From: JAJRZL01 sp964557855
GTDB lineage: Bacteria > Zixibacteria > MSB-5A5 > GN15 > FEB-12
DNA length: 64,000 bases
Assembly (NCBI GenBank): GCA_964557855.1
Contig: CAZLBP010000021.1
Location: 1 to 64,000, forward strand
Reading direction: 5' to 3'
Position numbers and translations under genes: made by a program. Below are positions 52,998 through 61,385 of this stretch, one piece after another. The notes under the pieces are model-generated. The model saw only the letters and a program-made list of their open reading frames with translations, was not told the origin of the DNA and did not search any database. The first letter of the stretch is position 1, and the number at the start of each line of letters is the position of its first letter.

Positions 52998-54662
52998 ATG
53001 ATGTTACGTATCGGGTGTGCGGCACTCGGACTGATGCTGATGGTTGCGACGGGCTGTGACCGCTATGTCGATTCGCGCGATCCGGTGCGCTCCGTGCCGG
53101 AGGACGGCCCGGTCCCGACTAATATCAAGGTGTTTGTCAACGATGGTTCGGTGAGGTTGACCTGGGAGATCGATGATCCCTCACAGGTCCTGCGGTACCG
53201 GATCTACGTCGCCCGCGCCAACGAACCGGATACCGTGTATGAGCTGCGTGACTCCTCCACGACCACCACGGCCACGATTGACGGCCTGACGTTAAACAAA
53301 CGGTATCTCTTCCAGGTAGCGGCGGTCACGACCGAGGGCTGGGAGTGGGAGCGTTCGCAGCCCGAGGAAGCGGTCGTTACCTTTTTGTCCGTCAGTCTCA
53401 ACGATGGCGATATGTATGCCCCGGTCCGGGAAGTTGACGTGAACGTAACCGGTCCGTTAACCGTCTCCCATATAATGTTATCCGAAGACTCTACCTTTGC
53501 CGGCGACACGTTTCGAAATATTAGCGGACTTACGACAACGTTCGAACTGTCGGAAGGGGACGGCACCAAGTTTGTCTATGCGAAGTTACAGTTTACCGAT
53601 GGTTCCGGAACCGGCGACATCCTGTCGGACTCCATCATCCTGGACACGAAGGCCGAGATTGACAGTGTCTTTTTCCAGCCGCCGTCCAACGGGAAATTCT
53701 TTCAGGCCGGGGACCTGATCACGTTCGGGATGATCACCGGTGAAACCGGCGGCCGTCAGGCGACAGCGGTCATCACCGGCAAGGCGATTACGCTTTTCGA
53801 TGACGGCACGCACGGTGACCCGGATTCGGGAAACGGTATTTACTACGGCTCCTGGCGTGTACCGGCGCAGTTTTATTTGAATGAAGGAGTAGTCACGGGT
53901 CAGTTCATTGACCGTGCTGGAATAACGGCTGATCCTTTGCAGGCACAACAGACCATCAATATTTACACGGCACCAGAGCCGGTAATACTTACGGCCACTG
54001 CATTATCAAACTTCGAGATAATGTTAAACTGGACACAGTCGACTGTCAGTCCAGGAAGTTTCGCGGGATATAAAGTCTATAGAGACTTGACACCAAACGT
54101 AACAGAATCCTCACGACTGGTGGAGTCGATTACGAGTCAAGGCATCACAAGCTATACAGATACAACGCTGAATCCCGAGACGACTTATTACTACCGCCTG
54201 TTTGTGTGCAACAGCAGTGCCCAGTGTGCCTCTTCCGAGGTTGCTAGTGCAAGAACATTGGTGAATGAGCCGCCCGATGCAGTTGAACTCTTAATAATCG
54301 AGAACAACGATTCAACACTGGCTCAAATAGAATGGGGGCTGAGTAACGCTGAGGACTTCGAATCTTACAGGTTGTATCAAGATACAACTTCCAATGTCGC
54401 CCTCAATAGTAAGCCGATCAAAGTAGAAAGATCGCGTATCAGCACCACGCACATATTTTTACTTCCGTTTGTACCGCGTCACATAATTGGCGGTGAGGAA
54501 GTAGGCACTTATAGATACTATCGTGTTTATGTTTTTGATCGTCAGGGTCTGCAATCGCAAGGTAGCAATGTGGATTCACTGCGATTGCCCGTTGACACAA
54601 CTTTGCCCCCTATCGTGGAGGAAGTTGGACAAACTTTGAAGTTTGAAAAGGGAATCCAATGA
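52998..54662 (+). CDS. Fibronectin type III lipoprotein
   Basis: The 554-residue protein has a lipoprotein signal (lipobox VATGC, cysteine near residue 20). At least three fibronectin III-like domains follow: an N-terminal one with VRLTWEIDDPSQVLRYRIYV and two C-terminal ones with TYYYRLFVCNSS and ESYRLYQDTTSN. A middle part has ITLFDDGTHGDPDSGNGIYY, as in surface repeat proteins. Base composition changes near 53960: the last third uses ACA, AGA, TTA and AAT codons freely, unlike the first part. A TTG at 52992 is another start. Confidence 0.85.
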   Translation: MMLRIGCAALGLMLMVATGCDRYVDSRDPVRSVPEDGPVPTNIKVFVNDGSVRLTWEIDDPSQVLRYRIYVARANEPDTVYELRDSSTTTTATIDGLTLNKRYLFQVAAVTTEGWEWERSQPEEAVVTFLSVSLNDGDMYAPVREVDVNVTGPLTVSHIMLSEDSTFAGDTFRNISGLTTTFELSEGDGTKFVYAKLQFTDGSGTGDILSDSIILDTKAEIDSVFFQPPSNGKFFQAGDLITFGMITGETGGRQATAVITGKAITLFDDGTHGDPDSGNGIYYGSWRVPAQFYLNEGVVTGQFIDRAGITADPLQAQQTINIYTAPEPVILTATALSNFEIMLNWTQSTVSPGSFAGYKVYRDLTPNVTESSRLVESITSQGITSYTDTTLNPETTYYYRLFVCNSSAQCASSEVASARTLVNEPPDAVELLIIENNDSTLAQIEWGLSNAEDFESYRLYQDTTSNVALNSKPIKVERSRISTTHIFLLPFVPRHIIGGEEVGTYRYYRVYVFDRQGLQSQGSNVDSLRLPVDTTLPPIVEEVGQTLKFEKGIQ

Positions 54663-54663
54663 T

Positions 54664-55509
54664 ATGTCCATCGCTGCCGGCATAAACAGACTAATCGGGA
54701 TTATCGTCGATACCCTGCGTCAGATCCCGCGCGGGCGGATCTGGTTGTGGCTGCTCATATATTTCGTGATCGACTTCATCGTGCTCTATGCCCACTATGA
54801 TTTCACGTCGCCGATTTTCTACGGCGTGATCAACCTCTGGACCGGGCTGTTCAGCGACCAGCAGGCGACCGGGTTCACGCATTATCCGGGTCATTTTTTG
54901 CTGCTGCCGACGTTTTATGACTGGGGCAAGCTGGTGGTGGGGGTGATATTCGAAGGGCTGCTTTTGGGTGCGGCGGCGCTGTTGTTTTACGAGACGTTTG
55001 TCGAGGTGGACCGCGAAGACCGCTTTTCTTTCAAGAGGCTGCTGCCTTCCTGGATTCATCTCGTCCTGGCCTTTGTCATCATCAACGCCATCCTGGTCGG
55101 GTTCAATCTGCTGCTGCCGAATCTGCTGGGTGGCTGGCTGGAATACTCGCCGCGCCGTATCCTGTTCTTTCAGTGGGTGATAATGCCGGGGGTCTACGTG
55201 ATTGTCCTGGCGCTGTTCTTCTATATGTATTCCTCGATCGCCGTTTACCGGGATAACATCATCCGGGCGCTCGGACGCTCCCTGCGCCTGTTCGGCCGTA
55301 ACCCGATCACGAGTCTGGTGCTGGCGGCGATCGTCCTTTCGGCACCGGTCATTTTCTCGAACATCGTCAGCAGCCCCGCCAAACTGATCAGGAATTTCTC
55401 ACCGGAGCTGGTCTACTGGCTCCTTCTCATCGCTTTAGTCGCCGAGGTTATCGTACATTTCCTGTGGATGGGCACATCGGTGCGGGTGCTTATCGACGAA
55501 GAGGAATAG
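54664..55509 (+). CDS. Multi-span integral membrane protein of unknown function
   Basis: The 281-residue protein has about six membrane helices, beginning with IWLWLLIYFVIDFIVLYAHY, with a short cytoplasmic start and an acidic end (LIDEEE). The first helix pair is followed by a hydrophilic loop with FYGVINLWTGLFSDQQATGF. The last third resembles generic glycerophosphoryl or DUF-type membrane proteins, but I cannot assign a family. It starts one base after the lipoprotein gene and ends three bases before prsK, so it belongs to the same unit. Confidence 0.8.
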   Translation: MSIAAGINRLIGIIVDTLRQIPRGRIWLWLLIYFVIDFIVLYAHYDFTSPIFYGVINLWTGLFSDQQATGFTHYPGHFLLLPTFYDWGKLVVGVIFEGLLLGAAALLFYETFVEVDREDRFSFKRLLPSWIHLVLAFVIINAILVGFNLLLPNLLGGWLEYSPRRILFFQWVIMPGVYVIVLALFFYMYSSIAVYRDNIIRALGRSLRLFGRNPITSLVLAAIVLSAPVIFSNIVSSPAKLIRNFSPELVYWLLLIALVAEVIVHFLWMGTSVRVLIDEEE

Positions 55510-55512
55510 TCC

Positions 55513-57606
55513 TTGGCTTCCATACAGACGGTTTTCTGGATTTCCGGGGCGATTATCCTGCTGGAAGCGCTCTACCTGTTCGTAAGCGGATTTCGCCGCA
55601 AGGACGCCCTCACCCTGGCCCTTTTCTTTCTCAGCTCGGCCGCTCTTGTGATTGGCTTCGCCAATTGTCTGTCTCTTGAGGAACCGCAGTTCGCACTGGG
55701 ACTGAACCTGATTGCTGTCGGCGCGCCGCTGGGGCCGTTTTTGTGGCTGCTGTTTTGCGCCTTTTGGGGGCGGGACGCTCAGAACGACAAACTCCTGGTC
55801 CGCACCCGAGGCTGGTTCGTGTTGGCCTTGCTGGTTGCGCTGGGGCTGGCCGGCTTGTCGCTCAAGTATCCGCTCCTGGCTTATCATCCTGGCCCGCTCC
55901 ACGAATCACAGTTCTTCATGGCCGGCTACAGCTTCCCGGTCTTCGTGTTCTTCCTCACCGCCTACCTGTTTGGCCTGTTCAACATTGAAAACTGCTATCG
56001 CTCCGCTCTCGGGTCATTGAAACAACGACTGCGAATCGGCTTCTATGCGAGCTTGATTTTGACCGGAACGGCTTTTGCCTCGGCGACGCTCGGGATCCTC
56101 GCGGGACGGCTGCCGGTGTGGGCGCTGTTGGGAGTCTTTGTGGCTTTGCCCGTGCTTTATCTGATTCTGGCTGTCCACGTGGTCAGGGTCGACCCCTCCC
56201 GTGACGGCGTCGTGGTCACACGGCAGATAGCATCATCATCGACCATTATCCTCACCGGTGCGGTCTATTTTCTGGTGATCGGCCTGCTCTCGCGGGCTAT
56301 TGCGTCGTTTGCTTTCACGGCCGATTTCCTGATAACGGTGGTCGCCGGGCTGCTGGCGATGTCTCTGCTGTTAACCGTCGTCGTAACCGGCAAGATCGGC
56401 TCCTTACCGTGGACAAAATCATCTGTTGCAGCCGGCGGGTCTGCCATCGAGGGCGTGCGCGAGTTGATCGAAGAAATCGCGCTGGACCGCAGTGTGGAGG
56501 ATCTGCTCGAAAGGCTGCGGCTCTACCTGAGGAGCAACTTCGGCGTGACCACGGGCGCCTTCGTCGAGCGGTTCGAAAACTCGAGGTACTATATTAGATA
56601 TTTCGATCGATCAACCAGACAATCGACGCAACCGGAACTGGCCGACACCTTCGAATGGCTCCACCGGTACGGCAAGCCGATCCGATACTCGGACCTGGCA
56701 GAGCGAATGGCGGAAACCGGCGACCGCACCGGCCTTGAAGATGAACTGCCGTTCGACCCGGTTTTGGTTATCCCCGTCATCGGCCGTCAGGCGATTGTGG
56801 GAATACTGGTGCTGGGCGGAGAATCAAGCATTTCGGAACAACTCGAACCGCTGACCCGGTTCTTTGAAATGGCAGCGTCGCCGTTCGCCCTGGCCGCACA
56901 GAACTGCCGCATAACGGAGCAACTTATTACGGCCCGGGAGATGGAGTCGTTTCATAAGATATCATCATACGTATTGCACGACCTGAAAAACTCCGTCGGC
57001 ATGCTGGATATGCTTCTGGTCAACGCCCGCAAGAACATCGACAACCCCCAATTCCAGGAATCCATGCAGCGGACAATTGCCGATGCCGTCACCCGGCAGC
57101 GGCGCATTATCGCGCGGCTGTCCGAGCCGGAAAAGGCGATGTCGGTGGCGATGGGGGAGGTTAACGTCGTCGAGTTGCTCAAGCAGGTGGTTGACAAAGT
57201 CCAGGTCCGCAAGGTGGAACGGATAGAATATGAGGAACGACTCACCGAGGTACCGATTGTCAAAGGCAACACACAGCAGTTGAAATCGGTGTTCGAAAAC
57301 CTTATCGTAAACGCCATAGAAGCCATGCCGGTCAGCGGCCGGCTCAGCCTGTCTGCGGGTGTTGAAGGAGAAGAGAGCAGCCCCGGTAAAAACCGGGTGG
57401 TTGTTTCAATTAGAGATACCGGCAAAGGGATGAGCCGTGAGTTTATGGAAAACAAACTCTTTCGCCCGTTCACGTCGACTAAGAAGAAAGGTTTGGGGAT
57501 AGGCATGTACCAGACGTATGAAGCGGTCAGACAGATGGGCGGTGATATCGAAGTAGAATCGGAGGAAGGTCGGGGATCGACTTTCCGGGTCAAACTGCCG
57601 GTGTAA
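55513..57606 (+). CDS. prsK: PrsK-like membrane histidine kinase
   Basis: The 697-residue protein resembles PrsK of exosortase and exopolysaccharide systems. An N-terminal half has about eight membrane helices (to residue 300), then a GAF-like domain (about 320-465), then the kinase core. The H-box is ISSYVLHDLKNSVGMLDML (about 483-501), the N-box FENLIVNAIEA, G1 DTGKGM, and F/G2 FRPFTSTKKKGLGIGMY. The HDLKN form is typical of the PrsK group. The start is TTG with GAGGA upstream. It is followed three bases later by its probable partner regulator. Confidence 0.87.
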   Translation: MASIQTVFWISGAIILLEALYLFVSGFRRKDALTLALFFLSSAALVIGFANCLSLEEPQFALGLNLIAVGAPLGPFLWLLFCAFWGRDAQNDKLLVRTRGWFVLALLVALGLAGLSLKYPLLAYHPGPLHESQFFMAGYSFPVFVFFLTAYLFGLFNIENCYRSALGSLKQRLRIGFYASLILTGTAFASATLGILAGRLPVWALLGVFVALPVLYLILAVHVVRVDPSRDGVVVTRQIASSSTIILTGAVYFLVIGLLSRAIASFAFTADFLITVVAGLLAMSLLLTVVVTGKIGSLPWTKSSVAAGGSAIEGVRELIEEIALDRSVEDLLERLRLYLRSNFGVTTGAFVERFENSRYYIRYFDRSTRQSTQPELADTFEWLHRYGKPIRYSDLAERMAETGDRTGLEDELPFDPVLVIPVIGRQAIVGILVLGGESSISEQLEPLTRFFEMAASPFALAAQNCRITEQLITAREMESFHKISSYVLHDLKNSVGMLDMLLVNARKNIDNPQFQESMQRTIADAVTRQRRIIARLSEPEKAMSVAMGEVNVVELLKQVVDKVQVRKVERIEYEERLTEVPIVKGNTQQLKSVFENLIVNAIEAMPVSGRLSLSAGVEGEESSPGKNRVVVSIRDTGKGMSREFMENKLFRPFTSTKKKGLGIGMYQTYEAVRQMGGDIEVESEEGRGSTFRVKLPV

Positions 57607-57609
57607 GAA

Positions 57610-58992
57610 ATGGACAAAGAACGCGTACTTGTCGTAGATGACGAGCAGGGTATCAGGGAGCAGTTATACTGGGCGCTGAACGATGCCTTTGACGTCAAGC
57701 AGGCGGCTGATTCCAAATCGGCTATCGAGGAAGTCAGGAATTCTTCGCCGGCGGTAGTGATCCTCGATATCTCTCTGACGGGCGCCGAGGACGAACGGGA
57801 AGGTATTGACTTGATCGGGCGGATACTGGATATCAATCCCGGCACCAAGATCATCATGGCCACCGCCCACAGCCAGCGCGAAAACGCCCTTGAGAGCATT
57901 CAACGTGGAGCGTATGACTTCTTCTCCAAGCCGGTTGATATCGACGAACTGAGAGTAGTCATCAACCGGGGGCTGCATCTATTTCGGCTGGAGTCGGAAA
58001 ACAGGCAGCTTCATGATGAGCTGGTCGCCCGCGAGCGGTTCGAGGATATCATCGGCAGCTCCGAAAAGATGCAGCAGGTATTTGACTTCATCAAGACCGT
58101 CTCCGGGAACGACTATACGGTTCTCATTACAGGAGAATCAGGTACCGGCAAGGAGCTGGTCGCGCGGGCGATACACAAGAACTCGAAACGCATTGACGCT
58201 CCTTTCATCCCGATCAACTGCGGCGCTATCCCGGAGACGCTGCTGGAGTCGGAGTTGTTCGGACACGAAAAGGGCGCGTTCACCGACGCCCACAGCCGTA
58301 AGATCGGCAAACTGGAGCAGGCCAATAAAGGAACACTGTTTCTGGACGAAATGGGGGAGATGTCCCTCAAACTTCAGGTAAAGCTGCTGCGCTTTCTCGA
58401 GGACCGCAAGATAGAGCGCCTGGGAGGGACAGGGCCGATTGCAGTGGATGTTCGGATATTGGTAGCAACTAATCGTAATCTGGAAGAGGAAGTCAAGAAT
58501 GGGAATTTCAGAGAAGATCTGTTCTACCGGCTGTCGGTTTTGCATATAGAGTTACCGCCGCTTCGGGACCGCGATGAAGATAAGGTCTTTCTGGCAAATT
58601 ACTTCCTGAAGAAGTTTTCCGAGGACAACAACCGCAAAGGACTGAAATTTTCAAGCGAGGCAATCCGAGCCCTGGACAAGTATCACTGGCCGGGCAACGT
58701 GAGGGAAATGGAGAACAAGATCAAGAGGGCCGTGATTCTGGCGCAACACAAGACGGTTGATCCGGACGTGCTGGGCTTGGGAACAGGAGAAGAAGCAGCT
58801 CAACCACTGGCGACTCTCCAGGAGGTCAAGGAACAAACCGAAAAGGAGCATCTCAAGAAAGCGCTCATTGCCAACAACTGGAACATCTCGCAGGTGAGCC
58901 GTCAACTGGCTGCCAGTCGAACCACCCTCTACGAACTCATTGACAAGTACGGTCTCAAGAACCCCCAGGATTCCCAAAATAACGCTGAATAA
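57610..58992 (+). CDS. prsR: PrsR-like NtrC-class response regulator
   Basis: The 460-residue protein has a receiver (phosphoacceptor aspartate in VVILDISLTGAEDEREG, about residue 54), an AAA+ sigma-54 interaction domain with Walker A GESGTGKELVARA and Walker B GTLFLDEMGEM, and a Fis-type helix-turn-helix at the end (WNISQVSRQLAASRTTLYEL). This order and the receiver sequence match PrsR. The loop that touches sigma-54 reads GAFTDA in place of GAFTGA. It is likely the target of the kinase just upstream and may bind the dyads at 50850. Confidence 0.87.
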   Translation: MDKERVLVVDDEQGIREQLYWALNDAFDVKQAADSKSAIEEVRNSSPAVVILDISLTGAEDEREGIDLIGRILDINPGTKIIMATAHSQRENALESIQRGAYDFFSKPVDIDELRVVINRGLHLFRLESENRQLHDELVARERFEDIIGSSEKMQQVFDFIKTVSGNDYTVLITGESGTGKELVARAIHKNSKRIDAPFIPINCGAIPETLLESELFGHEKGAFTDAHSRKIGKLEQANKGTLFLDEMGEMSLKLQVKLLRFLEDRKIERLGGTGPIAVDVRILVATNRNLEEEVKNGNFREDLFYRLSVLHIELPPLRDRDEDKVFLANYFLKKFSEDNNRKGLKFSSEAIRALDKYHWPGNVREMENKIKRAVILAQHKTVDPDVLGLGTGEEAAQPLATLQEVKEQTEKEHLKKALIANNWNISQVSRQLAASRTTLYELIDKYGLKNPQDSQNNAE

Positions 58993-58998
58993 AGCGAT

Positions 58999-59055
58999 TA
59001 CCCTCTATAAGAATCCCCCCATTCGCCGATAATACCCATATACCAGTAGAGGGTA
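58999..59055. promoter_or_regulatory. Dyad overlapping the ribosome binding site of the 59065 gene
   Basis: TACCCTCTA (58999-59007) and TAGAGGGTA (59047-59055) are perfect inverted repeats of nine bases separated by 39 bases. The right arm contains the GAGGG that would serve the ATG at 59065. It could hide the binding site in RNA or be an operator for the regulator encoded next. Confidence 0.45.
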
Positions 59056-59064
59056 AAAAGGCTG

Positions 59065-60498
59065 ATGAAGAATATACTGCTTGTTGACGACGACAAAGAA
59101 CTCTCCAAGTCCCTGGCAAATCTGTTTGACAGCGACAAGTTTGCGTTTCGGTTTCTGGAGGACGGCACCGAAGTCGGCCAGGTTGTCCAGTCGGAAGAAG
59201 ACATCGACCTGGTGATGCTCGATGTCAACCTGCCTTCCATGTCCGGACTGGAAGTGCTCAAGGAAATCCGGCAGGTACGAGACCAGTTGCCGGTTATTGT
59301 CATCTCGGGCTTCGTGTCGACCGAGAACGCCATGGAAGCCATGCGGGAGGGCGCGTTCGAGTATCTCACCAAGCCTTTCGAAATCGACAAGCTGATCGAC
59401 ACGGTCAACAAGGCGTGCGGCTATTCTGCGAGGGGCAGAAGTGCGCTGCCTGCCAGAGAGATCACACCTTCTTTCAGCCAGTACGCCGATGAGATCATCG
59501 GGCAGTCGCCGGAAATAGTCGAAATAGCCAAAATGATCGGTCAGGTTGCCAAGACCGACGCCGCCGTTCTGATATTCGGCGAATCGGGAACAGGTAAAGA
59601 ACTTGTCGCACGGGCGATCCATCGTAACTCCAACCGCCGGTCCAATGCGTTCTTGTCGGTCAATTGTGCCGCCTTGCATGAGACTCTGCTGGAATCGGAA
59701 CTGTTCGGTCACGAAAAGGGCGCCTTTACCGGGGCTTATTTCAAGCGCATCGGCAAATTCGAACAGGCAGATAAAGGGACATTGTTCCTCGATGAAATCG
59801 GGGACATGTCGATGTTGACCCAGTCCAAGCTGCTTCGTGTGCTGCAGGACCGTCGCTTCGAACGCGTCGGCGGGAATGAATCGATCAATGTCAACGTGCG
59901 CATTATTGCGGCGACCAACAAATCGCTCGTGCAGTCAATGAAGGAAGGTTCATTCCGCGTTGACCTGTTTTACCGCCTGAAAGTATTCTCGATCTATATC
60001 CCGCCCCTGCGGGAACGAAAGACCGACATATCACTGTTAATTGATCATTTTGTCAATAAATATACCAGCCAGATGGAGCAAGGCGCCAAGACCGTCTCGA
60101 AAGGTGCGCTGCAGCTGCTCACGCAATACAACTGGCCGGGAAACGTCCGCGAACTGGAAAACAACGTTCATACCGCTCTCGTGATGTCCAAGAGCAAAGA
60201 GCTGCAACCCGAGGACTTCCCGATCGTCAGCGAAGACGCCGGCAAACCTGCGCTTGACCTCAATGACCTTCAGGACGACTACACGGAAACATTCCGTCGT
60301 ATTGTCGAACCTGTCATGCCCAAACTGATCGCCGGGTCGTATGGCCGGATCTTCCACTGCCTGGAATCAGCCTTCGAACGGGCCGTTATTTCATCCTGCC
60401 TCAAGCAGTTCGACGGCAACCAGGTGAAGACCTCGGAGGCGCTCGGTATTTCCCGCAACACACTCCGCGACCGGATCTCGCGGTACAATATCTACTGA
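59065..60498 (+). CDS. NtrC-family sigma-54-dependent response regulator
   Basis: The 477-residue protein has a receiver (LVDDDKELSKSLA, phosphoacceptor in LVMLDVNLPSMSG), a complete AAA+ domain with GESGTGKELVARA, the canonical GAFTGA loop and FLDEIGDM, and a Fis-type helix-turn-helix (QVKTSEALGISRNTLRDRIS). All elements for activating sigma-54 holoenzyme are intact. No second kinase is nearby. It sits 72 nt after the PrsR-like gene, behind a dyad. Its targets are unknown, but the sigma-54-type promoter at 51033 is a candidate. Confidence 0.92.
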   Translation: MKNILLVDDDKELSKSLANLFDSDKFAFRFLEDGTEVGQVVQSEEDIDLVMLDVNLPSMSGLEVLKEIRQVRDQLPVIVISGFVSTENAMEAMREGAFEYLTKPFEIDKLIDTVNKACGYSARGRSALPAREITPSFSQYADEIIGQSPEIVEIAKMIGQVAKTDAAVLIFGESGTGKELVARAIHRNSNRRSNAFLSVNCAALHETLLESELFGHEKGAFTGAYFKRIGKFEQADKGTLFLDEIGDMSMLTQSKLLRVLQDRRFERVGGNESINVNVRIIAATNKSLVQSMKEGSFRVDLFYRLKVFSIYIPPLRERKTDISLLIDHFVNKYTSQMEQGAKTVSKGALQLLTQYNWPGNVRELENNVHTALVMSKSKELQPEDFPIVSEDAGKPALDLNDLQDDYTETFRRIVEPVMPKLIAGSYGRIFHCLESAFERAVISSCLKQFDGNQVKTSEALGISRNTLRDRISRYNIY

Positions 60499-60525
60499 TC
60501 TTACCATATGCCCAATCCTCAGGGA

Positions 60526-60648
60526 CTGTTGAAAAAGTCGCATCAGCGTCAGCGCCGTCCTTTGTAAAGCGATGTCTTCCCTTTGATGGCGAGGCGATTG
60601 CTTCGTCGCTGCGCTCCTCTCAATGACAAATCCTGGTTTTTTCAACAG
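60526..60648. mobile_element. MITE-like element with CTGTTGAAAAA ends
   Basis: CTGTTGAAAAA (60526-60536) and TTTTTCAACAG (60638-60648) are perfect 11-bp terminal inverted repeats of a 123-bp element with no coding capacity. Its interior has GATTGCTTCGTCGCTGCGCT followed by CCTCTCAATGAC, which I recall as part of a widely distributed bacterial intergenic repeat. It separates the regulator genes from the methyltransferase on the opposite strand. Confidence 0.55.
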
Positions 60649-60685
60649 GGACTTGAGCAGAGAACATCAGCCGTCGTGGTTTAAC

Positions 60686-61171
60686 TCAAATCCAGCGGCG
60701 GACTCTGGCCTTGTAATTACTGTAGCTACTGCCAAACTTGCGCTCGAGATACTCTTCTTCGGGAAGGATTGCCAGTCGTTGGAGCAGCCAGCCGCAGAGT
60801 GGCGTGAGAATCACGATCCAGATATTTGTCAGGAGAATGGCGACTCCTATGCAGATGAGAATCATTTGCAGATACATGGGATTGCGGGTCACGCGGAATG
60901 GCCCCCGCTCCACGATTTGCGGAGTCGGTTTCCACGGGTTTTCGTTCTGGCCGGATTTGCGAAAGAGGATCACCGACCAAAGACCCAGAAACAAAAAGGC
61001 ACCCAAAATAGCAACCGCCCCGACCCAGTAGCGCTCAGGCGCCGGAATTTCGAAGCCGAGTGTAATGGGCCAACAGTAATCCAGCAATACTCCGGCTAAA
61101 ATCGTAGCAAGCGGTACCGCTGGGGGAAAGATACGCACCGCGGCCGCGTCTATGTACTTTGTTTTATCCAT
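60686..61171 (-). CDS. Isoprenylcysteine carboxyl methyltransferase family protein
   Basis: The 161-residue membrane protein has about four hydrophobic helices and the ICMT/PEMT signature VERGPFRVTRNPMYLQMIL (about residues 87-105), followed by EEEYLERKFGSSYSNYKARV near the end, which binds S-adenosylmethionine. Bacterial members often methylate lipids or unknown small molecules. It is transcribed against the flanking genes, and 214 nt separate its start from the divergent lpd gene. Confidence 0.9.
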   Translation of the reverse strand: MDKTKYIDAAAVRIFPPAVPLATILAGVLLDYCWPITLGFEIPAPERYWVGAVAILGAFLFLGLWSVILFRKSGQNENPWKPTPQIVERGPFRVTRNPMYLQMILICIGVAILLTNIWIVILTPLCGWLLQRLAILPEEEYLERKFGSSYSNYKARVRRWI

Positions 61172-61385
61172 GGCAAAATCCTCAAGGCGGCGTACTCGAA
61201 GCCGCCTGTCACTTTGTACGATCGAGTATGCAAAACTGTATTAAATAAATCAATATTATCTTCCTTGCCCAACCAGGGAGTGGTAGCGATCTGAATTGCG
61301 GTAGCGGCGAACAGTATGAAGTGTGTCCTTTTAAAAAAGGGGTCTCGGGATCTGCGGACTGTCCACAAACCCACTTGCCAATCGC

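Noticed and set aside
61150..61374. 74-residue minus-strand frame upstream of the methyltransferase gene
   Set aside because: It overlaps the start of the methyltransferase gene, has no clear binding site and no known family. A real small gene cannot be fully excluded.
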